From AWTP1-13 sp050248715 (GTDB lineage Bacteria; Pseudomonadota; Alphaproteobacteria; Rhizobiales; Hyphomicrobiaceae), in the NCBI GenBank assembly GCA_050248715.1, contig JBFWRV010000019.1, positions 27,081 to 91,080 of the forward strand: a stretch of DNA of 64,000 nucleotides, in the 5' to 3' direction. The notes below the pieces were generated by a model that saw nothing but the letters and a program-made list of their open reading frames with translations, ran no database searches and was not told the DNA's origin. The translations under genes and the position numbers were made by a program. Below are positions 19,121 to 27,527 of this stretch, one piece after another. How positions within the stretch are numbered: position 1 is the stretch's first letter; each line of letters opens with the position of its first letter.

Positions 19121-20422
19121 ATGCCCGTCAACCTTTCCACCAGCGACCCCGGCTTCGAGAGCACGTTCTCAGCCCTCCTCGCCGCCAAGCGGGAGGTATC
19201 GGAGGACGTGGACGCGGCCGCGCGCGCCATCATCGCGCACGTGCGCCGGGACGGCGACCGCGCGCTGCACGAGTTCACGCGCCGCTTCGATCGCCTGGAC
19301 CTCTCGGAGCTCGGCGTGCGGGTGAGCGAGGCGGAGATCGCCGCCGCGATGGTGGCGAGCGACCGGCAGACGCTGGCCGCACTCGAGCTTGCCGCAGCCC
19401 GCATCGAAAGCCACCACCGCAGGCAGCTCCCCTCCGACGATCGCTACACGGACGCCCTGGGCGTCGAGCTCGGCGCGCGCTGGACGGCCATCGAGTCGGT
19501 TGGGCTCTATGTACCGGGCGGGCTCGCCAGCTATCCAAGCTCCGTGCTCATGAATGCGATCCCCGGGCGCGTTGCGGGCGTGCCGCGCATCGCCATGGTT
19601 GTGCCTTCGCCCGACGGCGAGCTCAATCCGCTGGTGCTTGCAGCCGCCCACCTTGCCGGCGTGTCCGAGATCTACCGCATCGGCGGCGCACAGGCCGTGG
19701 CGGCGCTGGCCTACGGCACCGAAAGCGTAGCGCCGGTGGCCAAGATCGTCGGTCCCGGCAATGCCTACGTGGCGGCTGCCAAGCGGCAGGTGTTCGGCAC
19801 GGTCGGCATCGATTCCATCGCCGGCCCGTCCGAAGTCCTGGTGATTGCCGACAAGGACAACAATCCCGACTGGCTGGCGGCCGATCTGCTGGCCCAGGCC
19901 GAGCACGACACCGCGGCGCAGGCAATCCTGATGACGGACGATGCGCGCCTCGCCGCCAAGGTTGCGGCCGCCGTCGCGCGCCAGCTCGCCGCCCTGCCGC
20001 GCGGCAACATCGCCGGCGAGAGCTGGCAGACCTTCGGCGCGCTCATCGTGCTGCGCTCGCTGGAGGAGGCGCCGACGCTGGCCGACCGCATCGCCGCCGA
20101 GCACGTCGAGATCGCGGTCGCCGATCCGGAGGCGCTGGCAGCCCGCATCCGCAATGCCGGGGCCATCTTTCTCGGCAGGCACACGCCGGAGGTGATCGGC
20201 GACTACGTCGCGGGCTCCAACCACGTGCTGCCGACCGCGCGCAGCGCCCGCTTCTCATCGGGCTTGAGCGTGCTCGACTTCATGAAGCGGACCTCGCTGC
20301 TGCGGCTCGATAGCGCATCGCTCGCCAGGCTCGCCCCTGCCGCCATGACGCTCGCACGCGCCGAAGGCCTGGAGGCACATCGGCGTTCCGTCGCAATCCG
20401 CCTCGATGGCGAGAAGGCGTGA
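19121..20422 (+). CDS. hisD: Histidinol dehydrogenase
   Basis: A 433-residue zinc-dependent enzyme that catalyses the last two steps of histidine synthesis (histidinol to histidine, NAD+). The diagnostic stretches are present: SVGLYVPGGLASYPSSVLMN, YRIGGAQAVAALAYGTESV, IVGPGNAYVAAAKRQVFG, the zinc-ligand region LLAQAEHDTAAQAIL, and the C-terminal SNHVLPTARSARFSSGLSV. The length is typical. It is embedded in the murA cluster. Confidence 0.98.
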   Translation: MPVNLSTSDPGFESTFSALLAAKREVSEDVDAAARAIIAHVRRDGDRALHEFTRRFDRLDLSELGVRVSEAEIAAAMVASDRQTLAALELAAARIESHHRRQLPSDDRYTDALGVELGARWTAIESVGLYVPGGLASYPSSVLMNAIPGRVAGVPRIAMVVPSPDGELNPLVLAAAHLAGVSEIYRIGGAQAVAALAYGTESVAPVAKIVGPGNAYVAAAKRQVFGTVGIDSIAGPSEVLVIADKDNNPDWLAADLLAQAEHDTAAQAILMTDDARLAAKVAAAVARQLAALPRGNIAGESWQTFGALIVLRSLEEAPTLADRIAAEHVEIAVADPEALAARIRNAGAIFLGRHTPEVIGDYVAGSNHVLPTARSARFSSGLSVLDFMKRTSLLRLDSASLARLAPAAMTLARAEGLEAHRRSVAIRLDGEKA

Positions 20423-20431
20423 CGGAACCCC

Positions 20432-20932
20432 ATGTTCGAGCCCCCCGAGTTCGACCCCAACTCCAAGGCGAAGCTCGTCGCCATCACCTTCGACGAGGCG
20501 TCCATCGCGCGCGGCAACGCCAACATCGAGCACGAGCGCCAGGTCGCCGTGTTCGACATCCTGGAGGGGAACCGCTTCGCACTCGAGGGCCGCGAGGGAG
20601 GGCCGTACGCACTGCATCTTTCCATCGTCGAGGACCGGCTGGTCTTCGCGATCGCCCAGGAGGCAAGCGAGGAGGAAACCTTCACGGTCGTGCTCTCGCT
20701 CACGCCGCTGCGCCGCACGATGAAGGACTATTTCATCGTCTGCGAGAGCTACTACCAGGCGATCCGCACGGCGCCGCCTTCCCGCATCCAGGCGATCGAC
20801 ATGGGACGCCGCGCGCTACACGACGATGGCAGCCGCGTGCTCGTGGAAAGGCTCAAAGGCAAGATCACCGTCGATCGGGATACGGCGCGCCGCCTGTTCA
20901 CGCTCATCTGCGCGCTGCATTGGAAGGGGTGA
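20432..20932 (+). CDS. UPF0262 family protein
   Basis: A 166-residue protein of the alphaproteobacterial UPF0262 family. It is recognised by AKLVAITFDEASIARGNANI, EHERQVAVFDILEGNRF and TPLRRTMKDYFIVCESYYQA. The function is unknown, but the position directly after hisD (9-bp gap) and before the phosphatase gene (3-bp gap) is conserved in the order, indicating a shared operon. Confidence 0.94.
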   Translation: MFEPPEFDPNSKAKLVAITFDEASIARGNANIEHERQVAVFDILEGNRFALEGREGGPYALHLSIVEDRLVFAIAQEASEEETFTVVLSLTPLRRTMKDYFIVCESYYQAIRTAPPSRIQAIDMGRRALHDDGSRVLVERLKGKITVDRDTARRLFTLICALHWKG

Positions 20933-20935
20933 GAG

Positions 20936-21403
20936 GTGGCAGAGGGTGGGGGAGGCCACGATCTGCCGGGAGCGGTACTCTTCGTCTGTTCCATGAACTC
21001 GGTACGCTCGCCCATGGCTGCGGCCATCCTGCAGCACCTCGCCGGCCGCAGAGCCTACGTGGCCTCGGCCGGCGTGCGCGCCGGCGGGCCGGACGCCTTC
21101 GCCGCAGCCGTGATGACCGAGATCGGCATCGACATCACGCGCCACACCCCGCATTCGCTGCGCGAGCTCAACGACACCTCCTTCGACCTCATCGTCACCC
21201 TGTCGCCCGAGGCGCACCATCAGGCACTCGAGCTGACGCGCACCATGGCCGTGGAGGTGGAGTACTGGCCGACCTTCGATGCCACCATGCTGATCGGCCA
21301 CGCCGGCCGCGAGCAGATCCTCGACGCCTACCGGGGCGTACGCGACCAGCTCTTCTCGCGCATCAAGCAGCGCTTCGGCCTGGAGGGCGGGCCCAGTGTG
21401 TAG
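20936..21403 (+). CDS. Low-molecular-weight protein-tyrosine-phosphatase family protein
   Basis: A 155-residue protein with the LMW-PTP/arsenate reductase signature CX5R at FVCSMNSVRSPMAA (Cys18, Arg24), DIT followed by HTPHSLRELND, and FDLIVTLSPEAHHQA. It probably acts as a cytosolic phosphatase or redox enzyme; the natural substrate is unknown. The only plausible start is a GTG at 20936, 3 bp after the UPF0262 stop, so translation is likely coupled. Confidence 0.9.
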   Translation: MAEGGGGHDLPGAVLFVCSMNSVRSPMAAAILQHLAGRRAYVASAGVRAGGPDAFAAAVMTEIGIDITRHTPHSLRELNDTSFDLIVTLSPEAHHQALELTRTMAVEVEYWPTFDATMLIGHAGREQILDAYRGVRDQLFSRIKQRFGLEGGPSV

Positions 21404-21527
21404 GGCAAGAACGGCCGGGCAACGGCTGCACCTCGGCCCTGCTTGATTTTCGCCGCATCCCGTGGGCATGCTCCGCCGCGATTCAATGGCTTTCAGCGTG
21501 TCCCCTTGCCCCCCGGACAACGATGTC

Positions 21528-22274
21528 ATGAGCTCATCCAAGGCTGCCCTCCTCCCCTCCTTCGCCCGCACGGACAGCCCCCGGCGTGAATCGCTGCGGC
21601 ACGAGCTCGCCCGCACCAAGCCGACGGGGCGGCGTGCCGGGCTGAAGCCAAGGCTCGTGCTGGCCAGCGCATCACCCAGGCGGCTGATGCTGCTGGGCCA
21701 GGTGGGAATTGAGCCCGACGCCCTGCGCCCCACCTCCATCGACGAGCAGCCGGGCAAGGGCGAGATGCCGCGCTCGCTGGTTACGCGGCTCGCCCGTGCC
21801 AAGGCACAGGCCGCGCGCGACCAGATCGCCAACGACAAGGACGTCGCCGACGCCTACGTGCTGGCGGCCGATACCGTCGTGGCCGTGGGACGCCGCATCC
21901 TCGTCAAGCCGCGCTTCGTGGAGGAGGCGGTTGCGGCGCTGCAGCTGCTGTCGGGCCGCAACCATCGGGTGCTCACGGGGCTGTGCCTGATCACGCCCGA
22001 CGACCGCGTGCGGCTGAAGATCATCGACACGCGCGTGCGCTTCAAGCGCCTGTCGAAGGAGGAGATCGAAGCCTACATCGCCTCGCGCGAATGGCGCGGC
22101 AAGGCTGGAGGCTACGCCATTCAGGGGCTCGCCGGCTGCTTCGTGCAGAAGATCTCCGGCTCCTATACGAACGTCGTCGGCCTGCCGCTCACCGAGGTCG
22201 TGAACCTGTTGCTGGGGGAAGGGTTTCCGATTCACTTCAACTGGCTCAAGCTCGGCGAAGCCGATCCGGAGTGA
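21528..22274 (+). CDS. maf: Maf family nucleotide pyrophosphatase
   Basis: A protein of about 248 residues. The Maf fold begins at LKPRLVLASASPRRLMLLGQ and includes AADTVVAVGRRILVKP, the HRVLTGLCLI region, and WRGKAGGYAIQGLAGCFVQ with KISGSYTNVVGLPLTEVV. These house-cleaning enzymes hydrolyse modified or non-canonical NTPs. About 40 residues precede the conserved domain, so the start may be internal. In many Rhizobiales infA separates the phosphatase gene and maf; here the 124-bp gap holds no infA. Confidence 0.93.
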   Translation: MSSSKAALLPSFARTDSPRRESLRHELARTKPTGRRAGLKPRLVLASASPRRLMLLGQVGIEPDALRPTSIDEQPGKGEMPRSLVTRLARAKAQAARDQIANDKDVADAYVLAADTVVAVGRRILVKPRFVEEAVAALQLLSGRNHRVLTGLCLITPDDRVRLKIIDTRVRFKRLSKEEIEAYIASREWRGKAGGYAIQGLAGCFVQKISGSYTNVVGLPLTEVVNLLLGEGFPIHFNWLKLGEADPE

Positions 22275-22287
22275 GGACGGGCAAGGC

Positions 22288-22512
22288 ATGGCGCGCTCGA
22301 ACCCGAAAGCCGGCGCTGGCGGCAAATGCCCGATCTGCGAGCGCCCGACGGTTCAGGAGTACCGGCCGTTCTGTTCACAGCGCTGCGCCGACATCGACCT
22401 GTCACGCTGGCTGAGCGGGGCCTATGCCATCCCCGTCAAGGACGGAGACGACGACGAGGATGGAACCTCGCCCGCTGATGGCGGCAAGAACGAGCCGGGC
22501 ACGACCCACTGA
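22288..22512 (+). CDS. yacG: DNA gyrase inhibitor YacG
   Basis: A 74-residue zinc-binding protein with the YacG cysteine set KCPICERP and FCSQRCADIDLSRWLSGAY. YacG binds GyrB and lowers gyrase activity. The acidic tail DGDDDEDG is typical. It starts 13 bp after maf and closes the murA-yacG cluster. No tRNA follows, although one often does at this site in related genomes. Confidence 0.95.
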   Translation: MARSNPKAGAGGKCPICERPTVQEYRPFCSQRCADIDLSRWLSGAYAIPVKDGDDDEDGTSPADGGKNEPGTTH

Positions 22513-22526
22513 GATTTGAGCGGCCC

Positions 22527-22814
22527 TCACTTGCCCGCGGCGCGCCGGGCGACCTCCGCCCCGGAAACCTCGCCGGCTGCGATCAGGGCGTTGATGCAGG
22601 TCATCGAGAGCTTGAGGCCGTTGGCACGCATGCAGCGGCGAACGCCGGGACCATCAGGATCGTGCTGGCTGCAGTAGGCGAAGTAGTCGCTGGCACACGC
22701 CGACTGCACGCGGGCGCTGACGGCGTGGGCCTCCGCCACGAGGCAGACCAGGGCGCCGATGCCGAAGGCGGCCTTGAAGGTGGTGCGGGCAAAGCCGCTG
22801 GTGGTGCGGGTCAT
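22527..22814 (-). CDS. Small exported cysteine-rich protein
   Basis: A 95-residue protein with an N-terminal signal peptide (about residues 1-31, ending AEAHA). The mature part has four cysteines in the pattern CASDYFAYC ... VRRCMR ... LSMTC, reminiscent of the cysteine-rich GLG1-type repeat found in many Bradyrhizobium-like exported proteins. The function is unknown. The start at 22814 has the AGAGGAG ribosome binding site. It converges on yacG with a 14-bp gap. Confidence 0.78.
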   Translation of the reverse strand: MTRTTSGFARTTFKAAFGIGALVCLVAEAHAVSARVQSACASDYFAYCSQHDPDGPGVRRCMRANGLKLSMTCINALIAAGEVSGAEVARRAAGK

Positions 22815-22976
22815 GTCGATCTCCTCTTTCAAGGAAAAGCCTGTTGAGAGGAGCTTAGGCGAGGCCGTGTCATCTGCCTGTCCCGGTCGGAACAAGCCCG
22901 CAACATTTTCGTCATGGAACAGACGATTTCGGCGCAGGGTTAACGCCGGGTGCAGATGTCGAGGCTGGCAACGCGC

Positions 22977-23741
22977 TCAGATCCCAAGGCTGCGCGCGAA
23001 GGCGGCGACGGCATCCAGCACGGCGGCGGGCTGGTCGCGGTGGGGGGAATGGCCGCACTGCGCCAGCTCCAGCCGGGTGATGGGCCCCGGCGCGCGGGCC
23101 GCGATGCGATGAAGCTGCTCGAGCGTGGCGTACTCGTCGTCGAGCCCCTGGATCAGCAGCATGGGCGCGCGAACCTCCGCGAGCAGCGGCTCGATCGACC
23201 AGGCGAGGAACTCGGGCGAAAGCCAACTGTCCGCCCAACCCAGGAACGCGTCATCCACGCGGGCATGGTGTTTGGCCAGCCGGTCCCTAAGGTCCGATGT
23301 GCGATAGGTCTCCCGCATGCGCGTGATGCTGGCAACGGTAACGGGCTCGACGAACACGTGCGGTGCCATCAGCACGAGCCCGCCGACCGGGCGCTGCGCC
23401 GCCGCGGCGTGGATGAGGGCGATGGAAGCACCGTCCGAATGGCCGACGAGCAGCGGCGCTTCGATGCCAACCTGGTCGAGCAGGCGCGGCAGCACCTCCA
23501 GGGCCTCATGGTGCATGAAGTCGATGTTGCGCTTCGCCGTCAGCCCGCCGGACTGGCCGTAGCCGAAACGGGAGTAGACCAGCGCGCGCAGGCCGAGCCT
23601 GGCCGCCACCTTGTCGGGGAAGTCGCGCCACAGCCCCATCGACCCCAGCCCTTCGTGCAGAAGCACGAGGGCGGGACGCGCGGCATCGCCGGGAATCATG
23701 CGGTATTCGATAGGTCGGTCGGTGATGTCGAGAAAGGGCAT
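22977..23741 (-). CDS. Alpha/beta-fold hydrolase
   Basis: A 254-residue hydrolase with the complete catalytic arrangement: oxyanion-hole motif LLHEGLGS, nucleophile elbow VGHSDGAS (GxSxG), acid in IQGLDDEYAT and histidine in QCGHSPHRDQP. The N-terminus PFLDITDRPIEYRMIPG is a typical short first strand. A start eight codons upstream (23765) is possible. The substrate is unknown; esterases and ring-cleavage hydrolases share this layout. A much longer open frame upstream is not coding. Confidence 0.9.
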   Translation of the reverse strand: MPFLDITDRPIEYRMIPGDAARPALVLLHEGLGSMGLWRDFPDKVAARLGLRALVYSRFGYGQSGGLTAKRNIDFMHHEALEVLPRLLDQVGIEAPLLVGHSDGASIALIHAAAAQRPVGGLVLMAPHVFVEPVTVASITRMRETYRTSDLRDRLAKHHARVDDAFLGWADSWLSPEFLAWSIEPLLAEVRAPMLLIQGLDDEYATLEQLHRIAARAPGPITRLELAQCGHSPHRDQPAAVLDAVAAFARSLGI

Positions 23742-23942
23742 CGGGCTCGGCTCGTACGCGCGCATGCGGGCTGCCCGATGTAGCACGCGACCGCAGGTTT
23801 CGGGAGAAAGCCCGCGTGCGGCCGCGCCCGGCCCCGGAACCAAATCGCCTCCATCCGCGTTGGCGGTGGCGGTCATATGTCTTTTGACATACGTGGGCAA
23901 ATGGGGGTGTTGCCCGTCCGAAGCGCTTGCAGACGTCAGGCC

Positions 23943-24350
23943 ATGCATCTGGGGGACGCCGCGAGGCTTTGGCGCGAGCGCGCCGAAAACGCCCACACCA
24001 TAGCTCGGCAGATGACCGATCCCGAGGCCCGCCTCGGCATGCTGGAGATCGCCCGCGACTACGCCATCATGGCCGAATACGCGGAGCGCCGCGCGCGGCG
24101 CGTTCGACCAGGCGGACAAGGGGGAACCGGCGCAAACAGCCGCGCTCGAGATCGGCTGGGACCTTCCCCAACGCAACCTTGTGCAAGGCATGACGTTCCA
24201 ACCCGATACCCTCAAGGTTCTCTGCCTGGCGTTCGGCGTGGCCTGGGCATCGCTCGCGTCGACAGCAAAACCCGGAGAGGCCGATGCGATGCGAAACCGG
24301 CTGGCCAACTGCCTGCTCTCGCTATCCACAGATGTCAGCACGGACATTAA
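23943..24350 (+). CDS. Small hypothetical protein, C-terminus probably frameshifted
   Basis: The first 50 or so residues (AARLWRERAENAHTIARQMT, DPEARLGMLEIARDYAIMAE) match a short protein type widespread in Rhizobiales, in which a WRERAEEARxxAxQM helix is followed by DPEA..MLxIAxxY. Beyond about 24100 the frame turns arginine/glycine-rich and overlaps the next gene by 161 bp, which is unusual. A frame change near 24100 would instead lead into AFDQADKGEPAQTAALEIGW, which runs into the next gene in frame. The real end is therefore uncertain. Confidence 0.5.
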   Translation: MHLGDAARLWRERAENAHTIARQMTDPEARLGMLEIARDYAIMAEYAERRARRVRPGGQGGTGANSRARDRLGPSPTQPCARHDVPTRYPQGSLPGVRRGLGIARVDSKTRRGRCDAKPAGQLPALAIHRCQHGH

Positions 24351-24393
24351 CGCTCTCGCCGCAGAGGCCTTGCGAGCGCTGGACGCCATGTAG
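24190..24393 (+). CDS. Small hypothetical protein (Rhizobiales type)
   Basis: A 67-residue protein, MTFQPDTLKVLCLAFGVAWA then SLASTAKPGEADAMRNRLAN and CLLSLSTDVSTDINALAAEA. It resembles a short conserved protein of Rhizobiales that starts with the same helix and has the ARxRLAxxLLS pattern. The function is unknown. The frame is open further upstream, so it may be the second half of a fused reading frame with its left neighbour. Confidence 0.6.
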   Translation: MTFQPDTLKVLCLAFGVAWASLASTAKPGEADAMRNRLANCLLSLSTDVSTDINALAAEALRALDAM

Positions 24394-24631
24394 CGTTCGC
24401 GGCGAGGGACGATGCCGCGGCACGGACGGCGCCTTGAGGGTTGCGCACGCGGGCGGCCGAGGTGCAGTGCCGGCACCCCGGCCCGCACACGTAGGCATTG
24501 CACGGTCCCCCTTCCCGGGGAAACCCTTATGGCCGCTGCCGCGTGCCGCTCGCAGACTGCCGAGAGACAGGACGGCCGCGCCGGGCATCGGGTTGTTGCG
24601 CCGGTCCTCGCCAGTGGAACAGGGAACGGTG
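24394..24631. other. Intergenic stretch without recognisable features
   Basis: No gene, repeat family member or strong hairpin was recognised in these 238 bases. It probably includes the promoter of the tyrosine-rich exported protein, but no convincing -35/-10 pair stands out. Confidence 0.5.
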
Positions 24632-24895
24632 ATGACAGGCATATTCTCGAGAGCAGGTCTGGTGGCGCTCGCGGCAGCCGGTCTGGCACCCGCTACCGCT
24701 TCAGCGCAGTACTACCCGCCGCCGGTCGTCTATCAATACTATGCAGCGCCGGCGCCCTATCGCTACTACGCGCCGCCACCGGCCTATCCGTACTACGCGC
24801 CGCCCGTGGCCTATTACAGCCCGTACGTTCTCTACTACCCCGGCAGTCCGGCCAAGAGATTCTGGAACCGGCAAGCGCGGTACAATCGCTATTGA
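24632..24895 (+). CDS. Exported proline/tyrosine-rich protein
   Basis: An 87-residue protein with a signal peptide (about residues 1-25, ending ATASA) and a mature region made of repeated PYRYYAPPPAYPYYAPPVAY-like text. It ends in a basic FWNRQARYNRY segment. Short tyrosine/proline-rich exported proteins of this kind are common in Rhizobiales and are presumably envelope-associated; their role is unknown. The repeats are low complexity, so homology cannot be inferred from them. Confidence 0.7.
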   Translation: MTGIFSRAGLVALAAAGLAPATASAQYYPPPVVYQYYAAPAPYRYYAPPPAYPYYAPPVAYYSPYVLYYPGSPAKRFWNRQARYNRY

Positions 24896-24958
24896 GGTCT
24901 CGCGCCCCGCGCCGGGGCGAGAGCATGCGGCCCGGCACGGGCCGGCCGACGCACCCAC

Positions 24959-25861
24959 TCAGTCACGGCGCGTCGCTTCCTCGCGCAGCCAGTCGATGAA
25001 CGCGCGCAAGGGCGGCCAGTCCACCATGTCGGGAAGCACCAGCGCGTAGTGGCACCAATTGGTAGCGATCTCGCCGGGATAGACCTGGACCAACCGGCCG
25101 CTGCGGATTTCCTCCCCGACCAGACTCCTGCGGGCGATGGCGATCCCGAGGCCACCGGCGGCGGCCTCGAGCGTGATGGCGGCGCCGTTGAAGCGCATGC
25201 CGCGGTCGATGGCATCCATCGGCAGGCGGTGATGAGCAAACCACGTGCGCCAGTTGGTGCCGCTCTCGTCGTCCTCGGCCGTGACGTCGAGAAGCCGCGG
25301 CATGTGCAGCATGTCGGCGGGCCTCGCAACGGCGCCGAACTCGGCAATGAAGCCCGGGCTCGCGACGGGAAAGATCGCGTCATCCATCAGATGCTCGGAG
25401 TGCACGCCGGCGTAGCCGCCCGTGCCGAACCGGAGCGCCACGTCGAACGACCTCTGCGCCAGATCGGCCAATGCGAGATCGCCGGTGACGTGCAGTTCGA
25501 TGTCGGGATGCGCGCTGCGGAACCGGTGCAGGCGCGGCGCGAGCCAGCGGGTGACATGGGACGGGATGCCCGTAATGCGCAGCTGCGTGCCCTCCCGCCG
25601 GTCAATGCTGGCCACGGCGCGGCGAATCTCGGCCAGGCCGCGCCGGACGCCTGCGGCTAGTCTCTGGCCCTCCGGAGTGATCTCGATGCGGCGCGTGTGC
25701 CGCACGAACAGGGGCGTTCCCAGGTCCTCCTCGAGAGCGGCGACGCGGTGACTGACCGCGCTCGCCGTCACGTTGAGCTCGTCGCCGGCTTCCTTGAAGC
25801 TCATCAGGCGCGCGGCGGCTTCGAACACGCGCAACGTATCGAGGGGCGGCAAGCGGCGCAT
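24959..25861 (-). CDS. LysR-family transcriptional regulator (GcvA-like)
   Basis: A 300-residue regulator. The winged helix-turn-helix is MRRLPPLDTLRVFEAAARLM, then FKEAGDELNVTASAVSHRVA and LEEDLGTPLFVRHTRRIEIT. The effector-binding domain follows. The PPLDTLRVFEAAAR start and the RWLAPRLHRFRSAHPDIELH text are typical of the GcvA branch. The start is set at 25861, where the conserved N-terminus begins; an ATG 17 codons upstream is possible. It may control a neighbouring gene, but none is clearly divergent from it. Confidence 0.92.
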   Translation of the reverse strand: MRRLPPLDTLRVFEAAARLMSFKEAGDELNVTASAVSHRVAALEEDLGTPLFVRHTRRIEITPEGQRLAAGVRRGLAEIRRAVASIDRREGTQLRITGIPSHVTRWLAPRLHRFRSAHPDIELHVTGDLALADLAQRSFDVALRFGTGGYAGVHSEHLMDDAIFPVASPGFIAEFGAVARPADMLHMPRLLDVTAEDDESGTNWRTWFAHHRLPMDAIDRGMRFNGAAITLEAAAGGLGIAIARRSLVGEEIRSGRLVQVYPGEIATNWCHYALVLPDMVDWPPLRAFIDWLREEATRRD

Positions 25862-26100
25862 GAGGATTTCACGATGGATTGACGACAGGTTGACGGGAAG
25901 CTGCGGCTGCACGGCATCGCCTCGACGACATCATCCCATGCATGAGCCGGGCTAAAGCATAGCATGACTATTAATCGCTTGTCGGGACGGTATCGTCGGG
26001 GCATACGTGCGCCGCTGAACGCGCCGGTCGGTATGCTTATTTGCCCCCGGGCGCGGGCGGACAGCAGCAAGAGCAGAGCTGGCAAAGAGCAGAATCGGTC
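25862..26100. other. Intergenic region upstream of the LysR gene
   Basis: The region includes the short AT-richer stretch CATAGCATGACTATTAATCG near 25962-25981, which would suit a promoter for the leftward LysR gene. No gene, repeat family or palindromic LysR box (T-N11-A) could be assigned with confidence. Confidence 0.35.
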
Positions 26101-26301
26101 ATGGGCCCCTCACTGCAAATCGCGGATGATCGCTGGGTGAATCCCTGCGACCGCCCCCGTTTGCCGGCTCCGACCGAGCACGTGCGGCCCCACACGCGCG
26201 CCGTGGCCGCGGGCCTGGTCCAGGCCCTCGTGTGCTGGCAAGCCAAACGCCTCGAGCGACGAATCGAACGCTTCGAGCGGGACTGCAGAAACCCAATCTG
26301 A
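26101..26301 (+). CDS. Small hypothetical ORF upstream of the Crp/Fnr regulator
   Basis: A 66-codon frame starting MGPSLQIADDRWVNPCDRPR and ending with a basic helical stretch AKRLERRIERFERDC. No family is recognised. It is tentatively coding because the C-terminal part looks amphipathic and the stop precedes the regulator gene by about 60 bp. It could equally be chance. Confidence 0.3.
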   Translation: MGPSLQIADDRWVNPCDRPRLPAPTEHVRPHTRAVAAGLVQALVCWQAKRLERRIERFERDCRNPI

Positions 26302-26361
26302 TCGCCCACCCTGCATTCTCAGGGTCGATGCGGCGGTCGCCACATCCCCGAGAGAGTGCCG

Positions 26362-27057
26362 ATGGCGCCCCAAACAAGTCTCTCCCTTGCACGGCTCGGC
26401 GACGGTTGGCCGTATCCGGGCGACCAATGGCCCGGCAGCATCGCGTCGATCGCCCGCATCGTGCGCATCCCCGCCGGGCGCAGGGTGTTCAGCAAGGGCG
26501 ACCCGGGCGACGGCTGCTACATCCTCATCAATGGCGCGGTCAAAGTGACTTTGCCGTCGACCGGTGGCCAGGAGACGCTGCTGGCGATCCTGGGCAAGGG
26601 TGAAGTCTTCGGCGAGATGGCCCTCCTCGACCGGCTGCCGCGGTCGGCGACGGTCACCGCGCTCAGGCCCTGCGAGCTCTACCACATCGGTCCCGACGCG
26701 TTCGATCGCCTGACGGCAGCGGACGCCCGGCTCGCCCGCCAGCTGCTGCGCGTGATCGCCAGCCGCCTGCGGGCCGGCAACGAGGCGCATGCGCTGCACC
26801 TGATGCCCCTGCGCGTGCGCCTGGCGCGTGCATTCCTGCATCTGGCGCAAACCTTCGGCGAGTGCCTGCCCGACCAGCGGATGCTCATTCGCCAGAAGGT
26901 CTCGCAATCCGACCTCGGACACATGATCGGCGCGGCGCGCGAGAATGTGAACCGGCAACTGACGGACTGGCGCCGCAGCCGACTGCTCTCCCGCATCAGC
27001 GGCTACTACTGCCTGGAGCGGCCGGCAGAATTCGAGGACATCGCGCGAGGAGAGTAG
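26362..27057 (+). CDS. Crp/Fnr-family transcriptional regulator
   Basis: A 231-residue regulator. The N-terminal cyclic-nucleotide-binding-like domain shows RRVFSKGDPGDGCYILINGA, VFGEMALLDRLPRSATVTA and the following long dimer helix. The C-terminal winged helix includes VSQSDLGHMIGAARENVNRQ and LTDWRRSRLL. No N-terminal cysteine cluster is present, so it does not bind an FNR-type iron-sulfur cluster. The ATG at 26362 is preferred over the GTG at 26356. A CRP-like palindrome lies 58 bp downstream of the gene, ahead of the next gene. Confidence 0.9.
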   Translation: MAPQTSLSLARLGDGWPYPGDQWPGSIASIARIVRIPAGRRVFSKGDPGDGCYILINGAVKVTLPSTGGQETLLAILGKGEVFGEMALLDRLPRSATVTALRPCELYHIGPDAFDRLTAADARLARQLLRVIASRLRAGNEAHALHLMPLRVRLARAFLHLAQTFGECLPDQRMLIRQKVSQSDLGHMIGAARENVNRQLTDWRRSRLLSRISGYYCLERPAEFEDIARGE

Positions 27058-27114
27058 CGCGCACCGCCCTTGCCGCGCGCCCGGCGCAAAAACGGTGATG
27101 CAAACGACCAAAGT

Positions 27115-27128
27115 GTGATGCGCATCAC
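27115..27128. promoter_or_regulatory. CRP-type palindrome GTGATGCGCATCAC
   Basis: A perfect 14-bp palindrome, in context TGTGA-TGCGCA-TCACT, matches the CRP consensus TGTGA-N6-TCACA at nine of ten defined positions. It lies between the Crp/Fnr-family gene and the small protein gene at 27257. It is a good candidate operator for the adjacent regulator or another Crp-family protein. A related half site, GGTGATG, occurs about 20 bp upstream. Confidence 0.6.
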
Positions 27129-27256
27129 TACGACAGAACGAGTTGCGCACCATGTTGCAGTGCCCAAGCAATTCTCTGGTGTCGTTGGCCGACGCACGCG
27201 CTGCAGTCCTTCGCCGCCAGTGACGGAAGCATAAGAGCAAAAAGGAGAGAACGATC

Positions 27257-27523
27257 ATGACAGCCACCACCTACATGCCGCATGCGGCACAGAACGCACC
27301 CGATGCAAGCGCGCACAGCCGGCCGAGCCTGCTCAACCGCATCCTTGACGCAATCGTCGAGGCGCAGAGCCGCAAGGCCGAGCGCATGGTTGGCAGGCAT
27401 CTGGCCATGCTCGGTGACGACCACCTGGCCGCGCTGGGATTTACCCCTGAAGAGATCAAGGCCATTCGCGCCGGCGTGCCGACCCAGGACGTGATGGAGC
27501 GACGACGGCGCTCCGTAGCCTGA
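27257..27523 (+). CDS. Small hypothetical protein, DUF1127-related in appearance
   Basis: An 88-residue protein with the helix SLLNRILDAIVEAQSRKAER, then MVGRHLAMLGDDHLAALGFT and PEEIKAIRAG. The final LGFTPEEIKAIRAG stretch resembles the end of DUF1127 proteins, and the next gene is a clear DUF1127 member. It has an AAAGGAGAG ribosome binding site. The role is unknown; DUF1127 proteins in alphaproteobacteria are linked to RNA turnover and phosphate or stress responses. Confidence 0.7.
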   Translation: MTATTYMPHAAQNAPDASAHSRPSLLNRILDAIVEAQSRKAERMVGRHLAMLGDDHLAALGFTPEEIKAIRAGVPTQDVMERRRRSVA

Positions 27524-27527
27524 GATT

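Noticed and set aside
21404..21527. infA expected between the phosphatase gene and maf
   Set aside because: The 124-bp gap is too short and contains no IF-1-like sequence in any frame.
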